NCBI GenBank assembly: GCA_017442535.1
Contig: JAFRZL010000009.1
Coordinates: 1 to 50,587 of the forward strand
DNA: 50,587 nucleotides
Source: Bacillota bacterium
GTDB taxonomy: Bacteria; Bacillota; Clostridia; Lachnospirales; Bianqueaceae
Direction of reading: 5' to 3'
Below are positions 40,833 through 50,351 of the stretch, piece by piece. The notes beneath the pieces are model-generated. The model saw only the letters and a program-made list of their open reading frames with translations, made no database searches and was not told the origin of the DNA. Position 1 is the stretch's first letter. Every line of letters begins with the position of its first letter. The position numbers and the translations under genes are program-made.

Positions 40833-41546
40833 ATGTTACGGATTGAGCATCTAACCAAGTCCTATGGCAATGTCAAAGCAGTGGACGATCTGACCCTGCA
40901 CATTCTTCCCGGCCAGATCTACGGCTTTATCGGTCACAACGGCGCCGGTAAGACTACGACGATCAAAGCCTGCTGCGGCATTCTGCAGTTTGAAGCCGGT
41001 GAGATCTATATCGACGGCGTTTCCATCAAGGACGATCCGATCGGCTGCAAGCGCAAAATCGCCTATGTACCGGACAATCCGGATCTGTATGAATATATGA
41101 CGGGCATCCGTTATCTGAACTTTGTCGCGGATATCTTCGAAGTCAGTGCGGAGGATAGAGCGGAAAGGATCCGTCGGTATGCCGACATGTTCGAGTTGAC
41201 CTCCGATCTGGCTCAGCCGATCAGCGCCTATTCACACGGCATGAAGCAGAAACTCGCTCTGATCGGTGCGCTCCTGCACGATCCCAAACTGATCATCATG
41301 GACGAACCCTTTGTCGGGCTCGACCCCAAGGCCGCCTACGAGGTCAAACAGGTGATGCGTGAAATCTGCGATAACGGCAGCGCGATCTTTTTCTCCACCC
41401 ATGTCCTGGAAGTCGCCGAGAAGCTCTGCGACCAGGTCGCTATCCTCAAGAAGGGCCGTCTGATTCGTTCAGGCACGATGGAGGAGGTCAAGGGAGACGA
41501 ATCGCTTGAGGAAGTCTTCCTGGAACTGGAGGATGTCCATGTTTAA
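40833..41546 (+). CDS. ABC transporter ATP-binding protein (ABC-2 exporter type)
   Basis: This 237-aa protein has AAGGAG 8 nt before its ATG. Walker A is GHNGAGKTT, the signature is the variant YSHGMKQKLALIGALL, Walker B is LIIMDEPFVGLDP, and the switch His is in FFSTHVLEVAEKL. The YSHGMKQ signature is common in exporters with large ABC-2 permeases. It overlaps the next gene by 8 bp, so the two form one transporter. The substrate is unknown. Confidence 0.9.
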   Translation: MLRIEHLTKSYGNVKAVDDLTLHILPGQIYGFIGHNGAGKTTTIKACCGILQFEAGEIYIDGVSIKDDPIGCKRKIAYVPDNPDLYEYMTGIRYLNFVADIFEVSAEDRAERIRRYADMFELTSDLAQPISAYSHGMKQKLALIGALLHDPKLIIMDEPFVGLDPKAAYEVKQVMREICDNGSAIFFSTHVLEVAEKLCDQVAILKKGRLIRSGTMEEVKGDESLEEVFLELEDVHV

Positions 41547-43137
41547 GGCGCTTCTGCGAAAGGAAATGATGGAGCTGCTCACCGGATTCAGCGGTTCCCG
41601 CAAACAGAAGAGGAGTTTCGCGAGTCAGGCGATTCTGATGGCCATCCTCTTCCTGATTGTATTCGGCAGCATGGGCTTCTTTATGTATCAGATCGCGACG
41701 GTCTTTGCGCAGCTGCTGATCTCCGTCAATCAAACCTGGAAGTTTTTTGCGATCTTCGCACTGATCGCTTTCGGCTGGGGAGTCCTGGGCAGTGTCAGCA
41801 TGGCTTACGGGCATCTGTTCCGTGCCAAGGACAATGATACCCTGCTTGCCATGCCCATCCCGCCGCGCATGATCCTGCTGGCCCGCATGCTGGGACTCTA
41901 TATTCTGACATTGTTTATGCAGCTGATGATCATGGTGCCTGTATTGATCGTGGCCATCATGCAGCAGATGCTCAGCCCTCTCTACATCATTCTCTATGTT
42001 GTGGGCACACTGCTGCTGCCGCTGCTGACGATCGTCATCACCTGCCTGCTGGCCTACCTGATCAGTCTGATCGCGGCACAGCTGGGCGACAAGTTCAAAA
42101 AAGCTCTGACGGTGGTGCTGACACTCGTCTTTGTCGGCGTTTATATGGTCTTCTATCCCAAACTGATCTCCGGCGGGATCGGCCAGGACCTCGATGCGAA
42201 CGCCCTTGCCATGAAAGGAATGGAATACTACGGTTTTCCGTTCTACGCGCTCGGGCGCGGCCTGGCGAAGGAACCGCTCTGGTATCTGATCTATGTGCTG
42301 GTCGTTCTGGCGGCATTCAGTCTGGTATGGCTGATCATGGCCCGCAGCTTCCTTCGTATCACCACCACCCACAAAGGTTCCAAAAAAGCAGTCTATGTGG
42401 AGCGTAAAGCATCGGTCCGCTCCCAGAACAAGGCCCTTTTGGATCGCGAGTGGAGGCATTTCATCAATAATCCCATGTACATATTGAACTGCGGCCTCGG
42501 ACTGTTCTTCCTGATCGGGATCGCGGTCTATGCCTTCATCGGGAAAGATACCCTCATGCAGATACGCAACGCGATCGGCGTCGGCAGCCTGCTTGTATTT
42601 GCCGCGTGGGCCATTATCTATTTCATCACTTCCACCGTAGATATTACGGCGCCGAGCATTTCACTCGAGGGCCGGACGATCTGGCAGCTGCAAAGCATGC
42701 CGATTCCGACCTGGAACATCCTGCTTGCCAAACTGAAGCTTCAGTGGTATCTTTGCCTCGGCCCCGTCATCATCGCGGTAGCGGGCCTCAGCCTGGTACT
42801 GCAGCTCGGTGTGTGGGATGCGCTGCTGCTCCTTGCGCTTACGCTGATTTACTGTGCCCTGCAGGCAGAAATGGGCCTGTTCTTTAACCTGCTGATGCCT
42901 TCTATGGACTGGACGAACGAGACCGCCGTCATCAAGCAGAGTAAGAGCGTGCTCTTTACCATGCTTCTATCCATGGCCTTCGCGGGCGTTGTCGCGCTCG
43001 TCGGTTTCCTTTGGGCATTCTATGTGATGGAGCCCATCATTTACCTGTGCATCATAGGCGCCGTCGGGCTGGTGCTGAATATTCTGCTGCTCCTATGGCT
43101 GCGCCGCCGAGGCACTGCCAGATTTGAATCCCTCTGA
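41539..43137 (+). CDS. ABC-2 type permease, about twelve spans
   Basis: I choose ATG 41539, 6 nt after GGAGG inside the ABC gene; earlier in-frame starts contain the site. The 532-aa product has an N-terminal amphipathic start (MFKALLRKEMMELLTGFSGS), spans near ILMAILFLIVFGSMGFFMYQ and others, and two similar halves of about six spans. This resembles the putative exporter permeases paired with YSHGMKQ-type ATPases in Clostridia. What it moves is not known; lipid, peptide or drug are options. Confidence 0.8.
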   Translation: MFKALLRKEMMELLTGFSGSRKQKRSFASQAILMAILFLIVFGSMGFFMYQIATVFAQLLISVNQTWKFFAIFALIAFGWGVLGSVSMAYGHLFRAKDNDTLLAMPIPPRMILLARMLGLYILTLFMQLMIMVPVLIVAIMQQMLSPLYIILYVVGTLLLPLLTIVITCLLAYLISLIAAQLGDKFKKALTVVLTLVFVGVYMVFYPKLISGGIGQDLDANALAMKGMEYYGFPFYALGRGLAKEPLWYLIYVLVVLAAFSLVWLIMARSFLRITTTHKGSKKAVYVERKASVRSQNKALLDREWRHFINNPMYILNCGLGLFFLIGIAVYAFIGKDTLMQIRNAIGVGSLLVFAAWAIIYFITSTVDITAPSISLEGRTIWQLQSMPIPTWNILLAKLKLQWYLCLGPVIIAVAGLSLVLQLGVWDALLLLALTLIYCALQAEMGLFFNLLMPSMDWTNETAVIKQSKSVLFTMLLSMAFAGVVALVGFLWAFYVMEPIIYLCIIGAVGLVLNILLLLWLRRRGTARFESL

Positions 43138-43159
43138 TCATTGGTACCCATTGAACCAT

Positions 43160-43192
43160 AAGCCGGCGGGTCACGCCCGTCGGCTTCATTTT
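43160..43192 (+). terminator. Intrinsic terminator
   Basis: AAGCCGGCGGG (43160-43170) and CCCGTCGGCTT (43176-43186) pair at 10 of 11 positions, followed by CATTTT. It lies just before the WalR-type gene. Confidence 0.65.
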
Positions 43193-43205
43193 AAGGAAGA
43201 AACCC

Positions 43206-43907
43206 ATGAACGAAAAGATTTTAGTCGTTGACGATGAACGCAGTATTGTAGAAATCCTGAAATACAATCTGCTGCGGGACGGATACCAGGTTTTTACCGG
43301 GTCGGACGGCCAGGAGGCACTCGATTTGTTTGAATCCTGCCAGCCCGATCTGATTTTGCTGGACGTCATGATGCCGCGGATCTCCGGCTATGATGTCTGC
43401 CGCAAAATCCGTGAGAAAAGCATGGTTCCGATCATCATGCTGACAGCGCGCACCGAAGAGGTGGACAAGGTACTGGGCCTGGAACTCGGCGCCGATGATT
43501 ATGTGACCAAGCCCTTCGGCATTCGTGAACTGATGGCCCGCGTCCGTGCCAATCTGCGGCGGAGCGTTGTGCAGAGTACGAGTGACGGCCCTCAGGAAAC
43601 CCTGAGGTGCGGCCTGATCACGCTTGACCCGGAACGCTACGAGGCAACCAAGGCCGGCAAAGTGCTGGAACTGACGCTCCGTGAGCTCGAACTGCTCAAA
43701 TTCTTCATGTACCAGCGGGGCCAGATCTTCTCACGCGAATATCTCCTCGCCAAGGTTTGGGGATATGAGTACTACGGAGACGCCCGCACAGTGGATGTCA
43801 CGATCCGCCGCCTTCGCGAGAAAATCGAAAACAATCCCTCCGCGCCCGAATACATCCTTACCAAGCGCGGCGTCGGCTATTATTTTACAGATAAAGATCC
43901 GTCATGA
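43206..43907 (+). CDS. walR: OmpR-family response regulator, WalR-like
   Basis: This 233-aa protein has AAGGAAG before its ATG. The receiver domain has D9-D10 in VVDDERSIVE, phosphoacceptor D53 in LILLDVMMP, and Lys in YVTKPFG. The winged-helix part reads LTLRELELLKFFMYQRGQIF, later RTVDVTIRRLREKIENN and ILTKRGVGYYF. Followed by a WalK-like kinase and YycH/YycI-like genes, it is the likely WalR regulator of cell-wall hydrolases. PhoP of phosphate control is the alternative by sequence, but gene order favours WalR. Confidence 0.82.
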   Translation: MNEKILVVDDERSIVEILKYNLLRDGYQVFTGSDGQEALDLFESCQPDLILLDVMMPRISGYDVCRKIREKSMVPIIMLTARTEEVDKVLGLELGADDYVTKPFGIRELMARVRANLRRSVVQSTSDGPQETLRCGLITLDPERYEATKAGKVLELTLRELELLKFFMYQRGQIFSREYLLAKVWGYEYYGDARTVDVTIRRLREKIENNPSAPEYILTKRGVGYYFTDKDPS

Positions 43908-45730
43908 AAGGTTCCAGGGGCAGTATCAAGTGGAAGCTGATGCTTCTGTACGCGGTACTGGTCGTGATTGTTATCATCGTGATCGGTATCTACATGATCG
44001 GCAAAATTCGCAGAAATCTCTACCAGTCCCGTTATCAGGAGATGCAGTACACCGCGGGCCGTATTTCGGACACGGTTGAGCTTGCCTATGGGGCGGGGGA
44101 GCAGGATCTGACAGAGGTCTTCACCAAGGTCGTGACCGGTATTCTGACCGAGAGCGGCAATCGGGAAGGCCTGCTTTTGTATCTGCTTTCACCGCAGGGA
44201 GAGATGCTCTACAGCCGCGAAGGAAGCCTGTCACCGGCGGATCTCTCGTCCCGCACGATCCTTGGTGCGGTTAACGGGCAGGAGAGCGCCGAACTCTATG
44301 TCCACGAAGCGGTTTATGATGAAGAGACACGCATCGTGGGCGATTATGCGCTGCCGGTCTTCCGCGGCAGTGAGATCTGGTATATTCTGATGCTCCGACA
44401 GTCGCTGTCCGACATCCAGGGCACGATCCGAAGCAACGCCCTGATCATCCTGATGGCTTCGCTGATCGCGATCGCTATTTCCTCGTTGCTCGCCTATCTG
44501 CTCGCCGTGGGCATCGCCCATCCGCTTGAAAGGCTTACCCGGCGCACACAGGAGATGGCACGCGGCAATCTGGACGCGGCTGAGGAGATGACGGAGAAGA
44601 GCGGTTCCTCCGACGAAATCGAAGAGCTTGAAACGAATTTCAGCTATATGGCCGGCGAGCTGAAGCGCATGCTCTCGGAAGCAAGCAGTGAGAAGAACAA
44701 ACTCGAAACGATTTTCCACCACATGGCAGACGGTCTGATGGTGTTTGATTATGACGGCAAAGTGGCCCAGTGCAACCCTGCCGCCACCGAACTGATCGGT
44801 AAGGGCATCCACGGCCTGTCGTTCGGCGATATTTTTCCGGAGGAGTCCTTTGAGGAGTTCCTGCATGCCCCCGAGGGACGGATCAGGCAGAGGACTCTCG
44901 AGCTGGACGGACAGTCCATCCGCGCCGAATTCGCAGCTTATGCCAACGAAGTCGGCGAGGCGGAAGGCCTGATCGTGGTGCTCCAGGATGTCACGGAGCA
45001 GCATCATGTGGAAGAAATGCAGCGTGAATTCGTGGCCAACGTCTCACATGAGCTCCGTACTCCCATCACCACTGTCAAAAGCTATGTTGAAACCATCCTT
45101 GAAGGCGAAATCCGTGAGGAAGAGACGCTGACCGGCTTCCTGCAGGTCATCGATCAGGAATCCGACCGGATGACCGCCCTCATTGCAGAATTGCTGGAGC
45201 TTTCCCGCATCGATAACCGCCAGGTACAGCTTGCCATGAAGAGGGAGAACCTGACCGAAGTGCTGGCGGACTGCGTACGGCGCTACCGCATCCACGCGGA
45301 TAAAAAACATCAGCAGCTGATCATGGGCGCAGACTGCCCGGCTCTTCCTGTCAGGTGCGACCGCGCCCGCATGGAGCAGGTGATCGGCAATATCCTGATC
45401 AATGCCATCAACTACAGCGCCGACGGAGCGGTCATCACCGCCTGGAGCACCCTGAATCCGGAGGCACACGAAGGCGCCCTCCACATTCAGGATACCGGCA
45501 TGGGGATCCCCTATAAAGAGCAGAGGCGCATATTCGAGCGCTTTTACCGCATTGACAAAGCCAGATCCCGCTCCTCGGGCGGGACGGGCCTCGGCCTCGC
45601 GATCGCTAAAGAAATGATGGAAATGCATCATGGCCGCATCGAACTGGACAGCGTTCCCGGCAAGGGAAGCACTTTCCATCTGATTCTGCCGCTTATGGAC
45701 GGAGAGGAGGCGGAAGATGAAGAGATTTAA
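43904..45730 (+). CDS. walK: Sensor histidine kinase, WalK-like
   Basis: This 608-aa kinase overlaps walR by 4 bp. Spans lie at about 12-33 and 178-202 around an external sensor of roughly 140 residues. Then come HAMP (AVGIAHPLERLTRRTQEMAR), a PAS domain (from FHHMADGLMVFDYDGKV), the phosphorylated H382 in NVSHELRTPITT, and the ATPase domain with NILINAINYSADG, DTGMGIP and SGGTGLGLAIAKEM. WalK kinases watch the wall or lipid II and adjust hydrolase genes. The order kinase, small secreted protein, YycH, YycI supports this over PhoR. Confidence 0.85.
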   Translation: MKGSRGSIKWKLMLLYAVLVVIVIIVIGIYMIGKIRRNLYQSRYQEMQYTAGRISDTVELAYGAGEQDLTEVFTKVVTGILTESGNREGLLLYLLSPQGEMLYSREGSLSPADLSSRTILGAVNGQESAELYVHEAVYDEETRIVGDYALPVFRGSEIWYILMLRQSLSDIQGTIRSNALIILMASLIAIAISSLLAYLLAVGIAHPLERLTRRTQEMARGNLDAAEEMTEKSGSSDEIEELETNFSYMAGELKRMLSEASSEKNKLETIFHHMADGLMVFDYDGKVAQCNPAATELIGKGIHGLSFGDIFPEESFEEFLHAPEGRIRQRTLELDGQSIRAEFAAYANEVGEAEGLIVVLQDVTEQHHVEEMQREFVANVSHELRTPITTVKSYVETILEGEIREEETLTGFLQVIDQESDRMTALIAELLELSRIDNRQVQLAMKRENLTEVLADCVRRYRIHADKKHQQLIMGADCPALPVRCDRARMEQVIGNILINAINYSADGAVITAWSTLNPEAHEGALHIQDTGMGIPYKEQRRIFERFYRIDKARSRSSGGTGLGLAIAKEMMEMHHGRIELDSVPGKGSTFHLILPLMDGEEAEDEEI

Positions 45731-46226
45731 GTGCATCCTGTTAGTGCTGCTGGTGCTCTCAACCGGCCTCCTCAGCTCGGTGAAAGTGCATGGCGAAGGC
45801 ATGCTGCAGGAATTGGGCGACGCCCTGGGCGTACAAGGCGAAATCCTCTGGGGCAAGCGCAGCGACCCTCTTCCTCCGACGCTTCACTTTGGCGGCAGCG
45901 ACCCGCGTGAAATGAACTACACCTTTGCGGGCGAACTGGATCTGATGGGTTACGCCGGTTCGGCCTGCAAGCTTTACATGGGGACCTTCATTCAGGAAAA
46001 AGGCTCCCTGAATCTGTGGGAGCGGAGCACGGCGGAAATGACATCCGGCGGGCTATTTCAGGAACGTCTCACGCTTCCCAGGATCGGCGTCAATTATCTG
46101 GTCATCATCCTCGAAGTCAACGGCCGGCTGGAGGGCCGTGTCTACGCCATCACCCGCAAAAGCGAATCCCTTGAGCAGAATCTTCTGCGCCTGCGTCTGA
46201 ACCTTTATGAGGAATATGCACCATGA
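45717..46226 (+). CDS. Small secreted protein between walK and yycH
   Basis: This 169-aa protein overlaps the end of walK by 14 bp, with GGAGGAGGCGGAAG upstream. The signal peptide MKRFKCILLVLLVLSTGLLS is followed by a cleavage-like site (VHGEG). The rest is beta-rich (TFAGELDLMGYAGSACKLYM) without a motif I recognise. Its stop overlaps the yycH-like start by 4 bp. It is not part of the well-known walRK-yycHI set, and may be an extra external component of this kinase system (inference). Confidence 0.65.
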   Translation: MKRFKCILLVLLVLSTGLLSSVKVHGEGMLQELGDALGVQGEILWGKRSDPLPPTLHFGGSDPREMNYTFAGELDLMGYAGSACKLYMGTFIQEKGSLNLWERSTAEMTSGGLFQERLTLPRIGVNYLVIILEVNGRLEGRVYAITRKSESLEQNLLRLRLNLYEEYAP

Positions 46227-47575
46227 AACGCGTAAAGGTTCTGAATTTTCTGTACTGGATCGTCCTGCTGCTCCTGCTCGCAATGGCTGCATGGCAATTT
46301 ATTACTTTTATCAATACCTGGACGCTGATGGACCGCGAGCAGACCTATACCCGGACCTCGCAGGAATATGATTCCTCCGAGTGGATGCAGCCGCTCTACA
46401 TGGTGGCATCCTCCGGCCGCAGACAGGGCCGCGTGAGCCTCGTTACCACGCAGACAGCCTTTTATCAGGAGGCCTACGACGCATCATGGAAGCTGCTCCG
46501 CGAACTGCTTTCTGCAGGCAGCCTGCAGATCGACTGCATCACTTATGCGGAAGCGGAGGATGGAAACCTCTTTTGCCGCTATGCCTATGAATCCGACCGG
46601 AATACCCGGATGCTGGAAGCGGCGTGCGGGTTGACGGAAGGCATCCTGGACTGGGAAGGCGAACCCTTCTCCTTCCGAGAGATCCGTATCCGTCCCTCGG
46701 GCGGGCTCCGGACATCTCCCGCCATCTGTCTTACGGAAGCCGGACAGAGCCGCGTCCTGCATATTCAGACGGACATGGATCTAACCGAGATTTCCGATAC
46801 GCTGGATCAGAAGCTGCTTGAAATCTGTGATGCGCTTGGCGATCCCTACCTGGACTCGGCTTACGCCTTCCCGGGACGCTTTACGACACACTTATACCTG
46901 CGTGATCAGGACAAGCCCGAGACGGTGACCCCCTGGCGCGTCCGGACCATCCCCATCACCGACCAGGCGGAAGGCCTGTCCGCCGCGGCACATTTCTTTG
47001 ATTACACTGAGCTGATCCATGCCGAAAAATACGGTGAAGACAGCTGGATTTTCACAGATGACCGCGTCAGTGTCCGGCTGTCCGCCACGGGGATCGTGGA
47101 CTGCGTCCGCACTTCCGTGCCCACCGGCACCACGCTCGGTATCGGAGAAGCCTACGAAATAGCCATGGAATACCTGAAGCGGGATCTGCGGATCGACCCG
47201 ACTCCTCTGGAATACTACCTGAGTCAGGTTGAACAGACCCCCAAAGGCTATGTCTTTTATTGGAATTATATGAAGGACGGGCGGCCCGTCCAGCCGGATG
47301 AAACCCTCTTACAGGAAAACGACATGAAAAGCGCCCTGCAGATCGAAGTACGCGGCAGCCAGGTCTACCGCTACCGCCGCTGGCGCTTCGATGTCGAAAG
47401 CAGCGAGATCCGCATCCGCGTCCTGCAGAATTCCGAAATCCGCATTATCAACGAGTGGAAAGCACTCGAATGGGATCAGATCCTCCCCGTTTACCGCATT
47501 GAAAACGGAGAGGCTGTGTTATACTGGCAATTCAGCTATAAAGGCCGGAAAAGATATGAGAGGGCCGCGACATGA
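46223..47575 (+). CDS. yycH: YycH-like regulator of WalRK
   Basis: This 450-aa protein has one N-terminal span (FLYWIVLLLLLAMAAWQFI) and an external three-domain region, the YycH layout. FINTWTLMDREQTYTRTS right after the span and the large size fit the family. In Bacillus, YycH and YycI contact WalK in the membrane and restrain it. It overlaps both neighbours by 4 bp, so the cluster is translated as one unit. Sequence identity to Bacillus YycH is clearly low; the call rests on layout and order. Confidence 0.72.
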   Translation: MKRVKVLNFLYWIVLLLLLAMAAWQFITFINTWTLMDREQTYTRTSQEYDSSEWMQPLYMVASSGRRQGRVSLVTTQTAFYQEAYDASWKLLRELLSAGSLQIDCITYAEAEDGNLFCRYAYESDRNTRMLEAACGLTEGILDWEGEPFSFREIRIRPSGGLRTSPAICLTEAGQSRVLHIQTDMDLTEISDTLDQKLLEICDALGDPYLDSAYAFPGRFTTHLYLRDQDKPETVTPWRVRTIPITDQAEGLSAAAHFFDYTELIHAEKYGEDSWIFTDDRVSVRLSATGIVDCVRTSVPTGTTLGIGEAYEIAMEYLKRDLRIDPTPLEYYLSQVEQTPKGYVFYWNYMKDGRPVQPDETLLQENDMKSALQIEVRGSQVYRYRRWRFDVESSEIRIRVLQNSEIRIINEWKALEWDQILPVYRIENGEAVLYWQFSYKGRKRYERAAT

Positions 47576-48402
47576 GCTGGAGAACTATACGAACCGGATT
47601 CCTGATCGGGCTGATCATACTGAATATTGTTCTTTTCTGGGCTACCCGGGTAGTCCGCGACCAGCGTTATACCGCCAAAGAAGAAAACATGGAGAGAATC
47701 CTGGAACTGTATAAAGAAAACGGCATTTCGATCCAATGCATTCTGAACCGAGAAGGCTATCCCAAACCCCTGTACAGGATGGGGGAGGCCTCGCTCTTTA
47801 ACCGGCAGATGATCGAACGCTTCCTTGGCAGCGAATACCAGACCGCCTACATGACCGCCCGGCAGAGCCGCTATACCACAGATACGGCCATGCTCCGCCT
47901 GGATCCCGACAACCACCTGCTGACCCTGCAAAGCAGCGGCGAACCGCTCCGATGGCAGTCCCGGAACCTTATGTCCATCGCCCAAAGCTGGGTGGAGCGG
48001 ACCGTCGGCTCCGAATGGGTGTGCACGGAGTATCAGGTGGACGAAGCTTTGGCAGAGTTCATCTTTACCCAATACACAAACGGCCTGTATCTCTACTTCA
48101 ATCACATGATCGTAAGACTCCATCCCGACGGGACGCTCCGTATCTTTCTGCAATACTATGAGCCGGAAGGCTTTGAAGCCGGAGCGCAGGAGATCCGCCC
48201 TCTGGACGAATTGATGTACGGCGCCATGAAAACCATTCTGCAGCGCTGCGCTCCGGAAAACCGCGTGGTGGAGGAACTAAGGTACGGGTATGACAGCAAT
48301 GATCGGAGCGAATCCGCCTATTGCCTTGAATTTGTCCTGGCAGGCGGGAGAACGGTCCGGGTGAACGCTTTTACGAATGAAGTTCTGAATCCCAACGGAT
48401 AG
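47572..48402 (+). CDS. yycI: YycI-like regulator of WalRK
   Basis: This 276-aa protein starts with ATG inside the end of the yycH-like gene. One span (FLIGLIILNIVLFWATRVV) is followed by a region rich in beta strands (NGISIQCILNREGYPKPLYR, later LYFNHMIVRLHPDGTLRIFL). This is the YycI layout, including repeated YycH/YycI-type external domains. It ends the wal operon; no WalJ-type metallo-hydrolase gene follows, which is unlike Bacillus. Confidence 0.7.
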   Translation: MSWRTIRTGFLIGLIILNIVLFWATRVVRDQRYTAKEENMERILELYKENGISIQCILNREGYPKPLYRMGEASLFNRQMIERFLGSEYQTAYMTARQSRYTTDTAMLRLDPDNHLLTLQSSGEPLRWQSRNLMSIAQSWVERTVGSEWVCTEYQVDEALAEFIFTQYTNGLYLYFNHMIVRLHPDGTLRIFLQYYEPEGFEAGAQEIRPLDELMYGAMKTILQRCAPENRVVEELRYGYDSNDRSESAYCLEFVLAGGRTVRVNAFTNEVLNPNG

Positions 48403-48437
48403 TGGTGAAAGAGGGACAGAAAAACCAGATTTAGGGG

Positions 48438-48466
48438 TTGCAACTCTTTGACGGATGTGCTACAAT
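48438..48466 (+). promoter_or_regulatory. Sigma-A promoter for murA
   Basis: TTGCAA (48438-48443), a 17-bp spacer and TACAAT (48461-48466), 64 bp before the start. Confidence 0.6.
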
Positions 48467-48530
48467 ATAGTTGCCGTAGTATGCGGCATCATTTGAGTAT
48501 AATTAGAAAGAGATATTGAGGATTATCTTT

Positions 48531-49820
48531 ATGGAGAGAATATATATCAACGGCGGAAACCGCCTGCATGGAAAGGTTGAAATCAGCGGGGCCAAGAACG
48601 CGGCAGTCGCTCTGATTCCGGCAGCTTTGCTGGCAGATGATGTGGTCGAGCTTGAAAACGTTCCGCATATTGCCGATATTTCCAGCATGGTTAGTGTCCT
48701 TAAGGATCTGGGTGTCAGCATCCATTATCTGGACGAGCATACGCTCCGCATTGACAGCCGCGGCCTTGTCAACCGGCCCGCTGATAGCGAGGGCGTTCGC
48801 AAAATGCGTGCTTCTTATTATCTTCTGGGTGTTCTCCTGGGCCGATTCGGCAGCGCTGATGTTGTTTTCCCCGGCGGCTGCAATTTCGGTATCCGTCCCA
48901 TCGACCTTCACCTGAAAGGCTTTGAGTCCCTCGGAGCAACGGTCGAAGCCAAAGACAGAATCCAGGTCCGCGCGGAGCATCTGCATGGCGCCAACATTTT
49001 CCTGGATGTCGTCAGCGTCGGAGCAACCATCAATATCATGCTCGCCGCCGTCCTGGCTGACGGAACGACCGTCATCAGCAACGCCGCCAAAGAGCCCCAT
49101 GTCGTCGATACGGCCAATTTCCTGAACAGCATGGGAGCCAATATTTCCGGCGCAGGAACCGACCGCATCGTTATCCGCGGCGTCCGCCGCCTTCATGGCA
49201 CCACTTACCAGATTATTCCGGACCAGATTGAGGCCGGCACCTACATGGTCGCGGCCGCCATCACCGGCGGAGACATCACCGTCCGCAACATCATTCCGAA
49301 GCACATGGATTCCATCAGCGCCAAGCTTCTGGACATGGGCGCCTTTATCGAGGAATTTGACGACGCGATCCGCGTCTGTGCCCCCGAGCCCCTCAAGGAT
49401 ACCGTCATCAAGACCGCTCCGTATCCCGGCTTTCCGACCGACATGCAGCCCCAGTTCATGACCCTGATGTCCGTCGTCAGAGGCACCAGCATCATCACCG
49501 AGAATGTCTGGGACAACCGCTTCCAGTATGTCACCCAGCTCCATAAACTGGGTGCCGACATCAGTGTTGACGGCCGCGTCGCCGTCGTCAAAGGCGTGGA
49601 TCACCTCGACGGCTGCGAAGTCGAAGCCACCGATCTCCGCGCCGGCGCCGCCATGGTCCTTGCCGGACTGGCTGCCCGCGGCACCACCGTTATTACCAAC
49701 GTCAAGTACATCTCCCGCGGCTACGAGGCCATGGTGCAGAAACTCGTCCAACTGGGCGCCGACATCCGTCTGGAAGGCGCCGCCGCCGATCCCATCATCG
49801 TCGAGGGCCGCGTCGGATGA
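48531..49820 (+). CDS. murA: UDP-N-acetylglucosamine 1-carboxyvinyltransferase
   Basis: I choose ATG 48531 after GAGGATTATCTTT; the frame extends to TTG 48516, which lies inside the site. The 429-aa enzyme catalyses the first committed step of peptidoglycan synthesis, moving enolpyruvate from PEP to UDP-GlcNAc. ISGAKNAAVALIPAALL is the N-terminal mark. C117 in FPGGCNFGIRPIDLHLKG is the catalytic Cys that fosfomycin attacks, so no natural Cys-to-Asp resistance is present. IEAGTYMVAAAITGGDI and ATDLRAGAAMVLAG complete the pattern. Confidence 0.95.
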   Translation: MERIYINGGNRLHGKVEISGAKNAAVALIPAALLADDVVELENVPHIADISSMVSVLKDLGVSIHYLDEHTLRIDSRGLVNRPADSEGVRKMRASYYLLGVLLGRFGSADVVFPGGCNFGIRPIDLHLKGFESLGATVEAKDRIQVRAEHLHGANIFLDVVSVGATINIMLAAVLADGTTVISNAAKEPHVVDTANFLNSMGANISGAGTDRIVIRGVRRLHGTTYQIIPDQIEAGTYMVAAAITGGDITVRNIIPKHMDSISAKLLDMGAFIEEFDDAIRVCAPEPLKDTVIKTAPYPGFPTDMQPQFMTLMSVVRGTSIITENVWDNRFQYVTQLHKLGADISVDGRVAVVKGVDHLDGCEVEATDLRAGAAMVLAGLAARGTTVITNVKYISRGYEAMVQKLVQLGADIRLEGAAADPIIVEGRVG

Positions 49821-50284
49821 AAATCACCATCCTCTGCGTCGGCAAAATCAAAGAGGCCTTTTACCAGGACGCTTTGGCAGAATATGCCAAGCGTCTTCTT
49901 GGTTACTGCACATTTGAAATCATCGAAGTCCCCGACGAAAAAAACCTCGCCGGCCAGGAACCCCAAATCCTGGACAAAGAAGGCCAGCGCCTCCTGGCCC
50001 GCTTCCCGGAGCACGCCTACGCCGTCGCCCTCTGCATCGACGGCAAAGAACGCTCCTCCCTGCAACTGGCCGACTGGCTCAAAACCCGCATGGACCAGGG
50101 CGACTCTCATCTCGTCTTCGTCATCGGCGGCTCCGTCGGCCTTGCCCCCGCCGTCATCAACCACTGCCAGGAACGCATGAGCTTCTCCAAACTCACCTTT
50201 CCCCACCAGCTCATGCGCGTCATCCTCGCCGAACAAATCTACCGCAGCTTCCGCATCATCCGCGGCGAGCCCTATCACAAATAA
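49817..50284 (+). CDS. rlmH: 23S rRNA (pseudouridine-1915-N3)-methyltransferase
   Basis: This 155-aa SPOUT-class enzyme starts with ATG overlapping the murA stop by 4 bp. KITILCVGKIKEAFYQDALA at the start, FVIGGSVGLAP in the SAM-binding knot, and LTFPHQLMRVILAEQIYRSF with IIRGEPYHK at the end are diagnostic. It methylates helix 69 of 23S rRNA at the subunit interface. Length is normal. Coupling to murA is not a general rule and is probably incidental. Confidence 0.96.
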   Translation: MKITILCVGKIKEAFYQDALAEYAKRLLGYCTFEIIEVPDEKNLAGQEPQILDKEGQRLLARFPEHAYAVALCIDGKERSSLQLADWLKTRMDQGDSHLVFVIGGSVGLAPAVINHCQERMSFSKLTFPHQLMRVILAEQIYRSFRIIRGEPYHK

Positions 50285-50291
50285 CCCCTCC

Positions 50292-50315
50292 GCGCAGCTT
50301 GGCTGCGCTTTTTTT
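50292..50315 (+). terminator. Intrinsic terminator after rlmH
   Basis: GCGCAGC and GCTGCGC form a perfect 7-bp stem with a 3-nt loop, followed by seven T. Confidence 0.9.
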
Positions 50316-50351
50316 GTGCGCATACTGGTTTGATTCCTTTTCCCGCTATTC

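Noticed and set aside
40833..43137. Bacteriocin or lantibiotic exporter
   Set aside because: The ABC-2 pair has no precursor peptide, modification enzyme or immunity gene beside it; terminators bound it on both sides.
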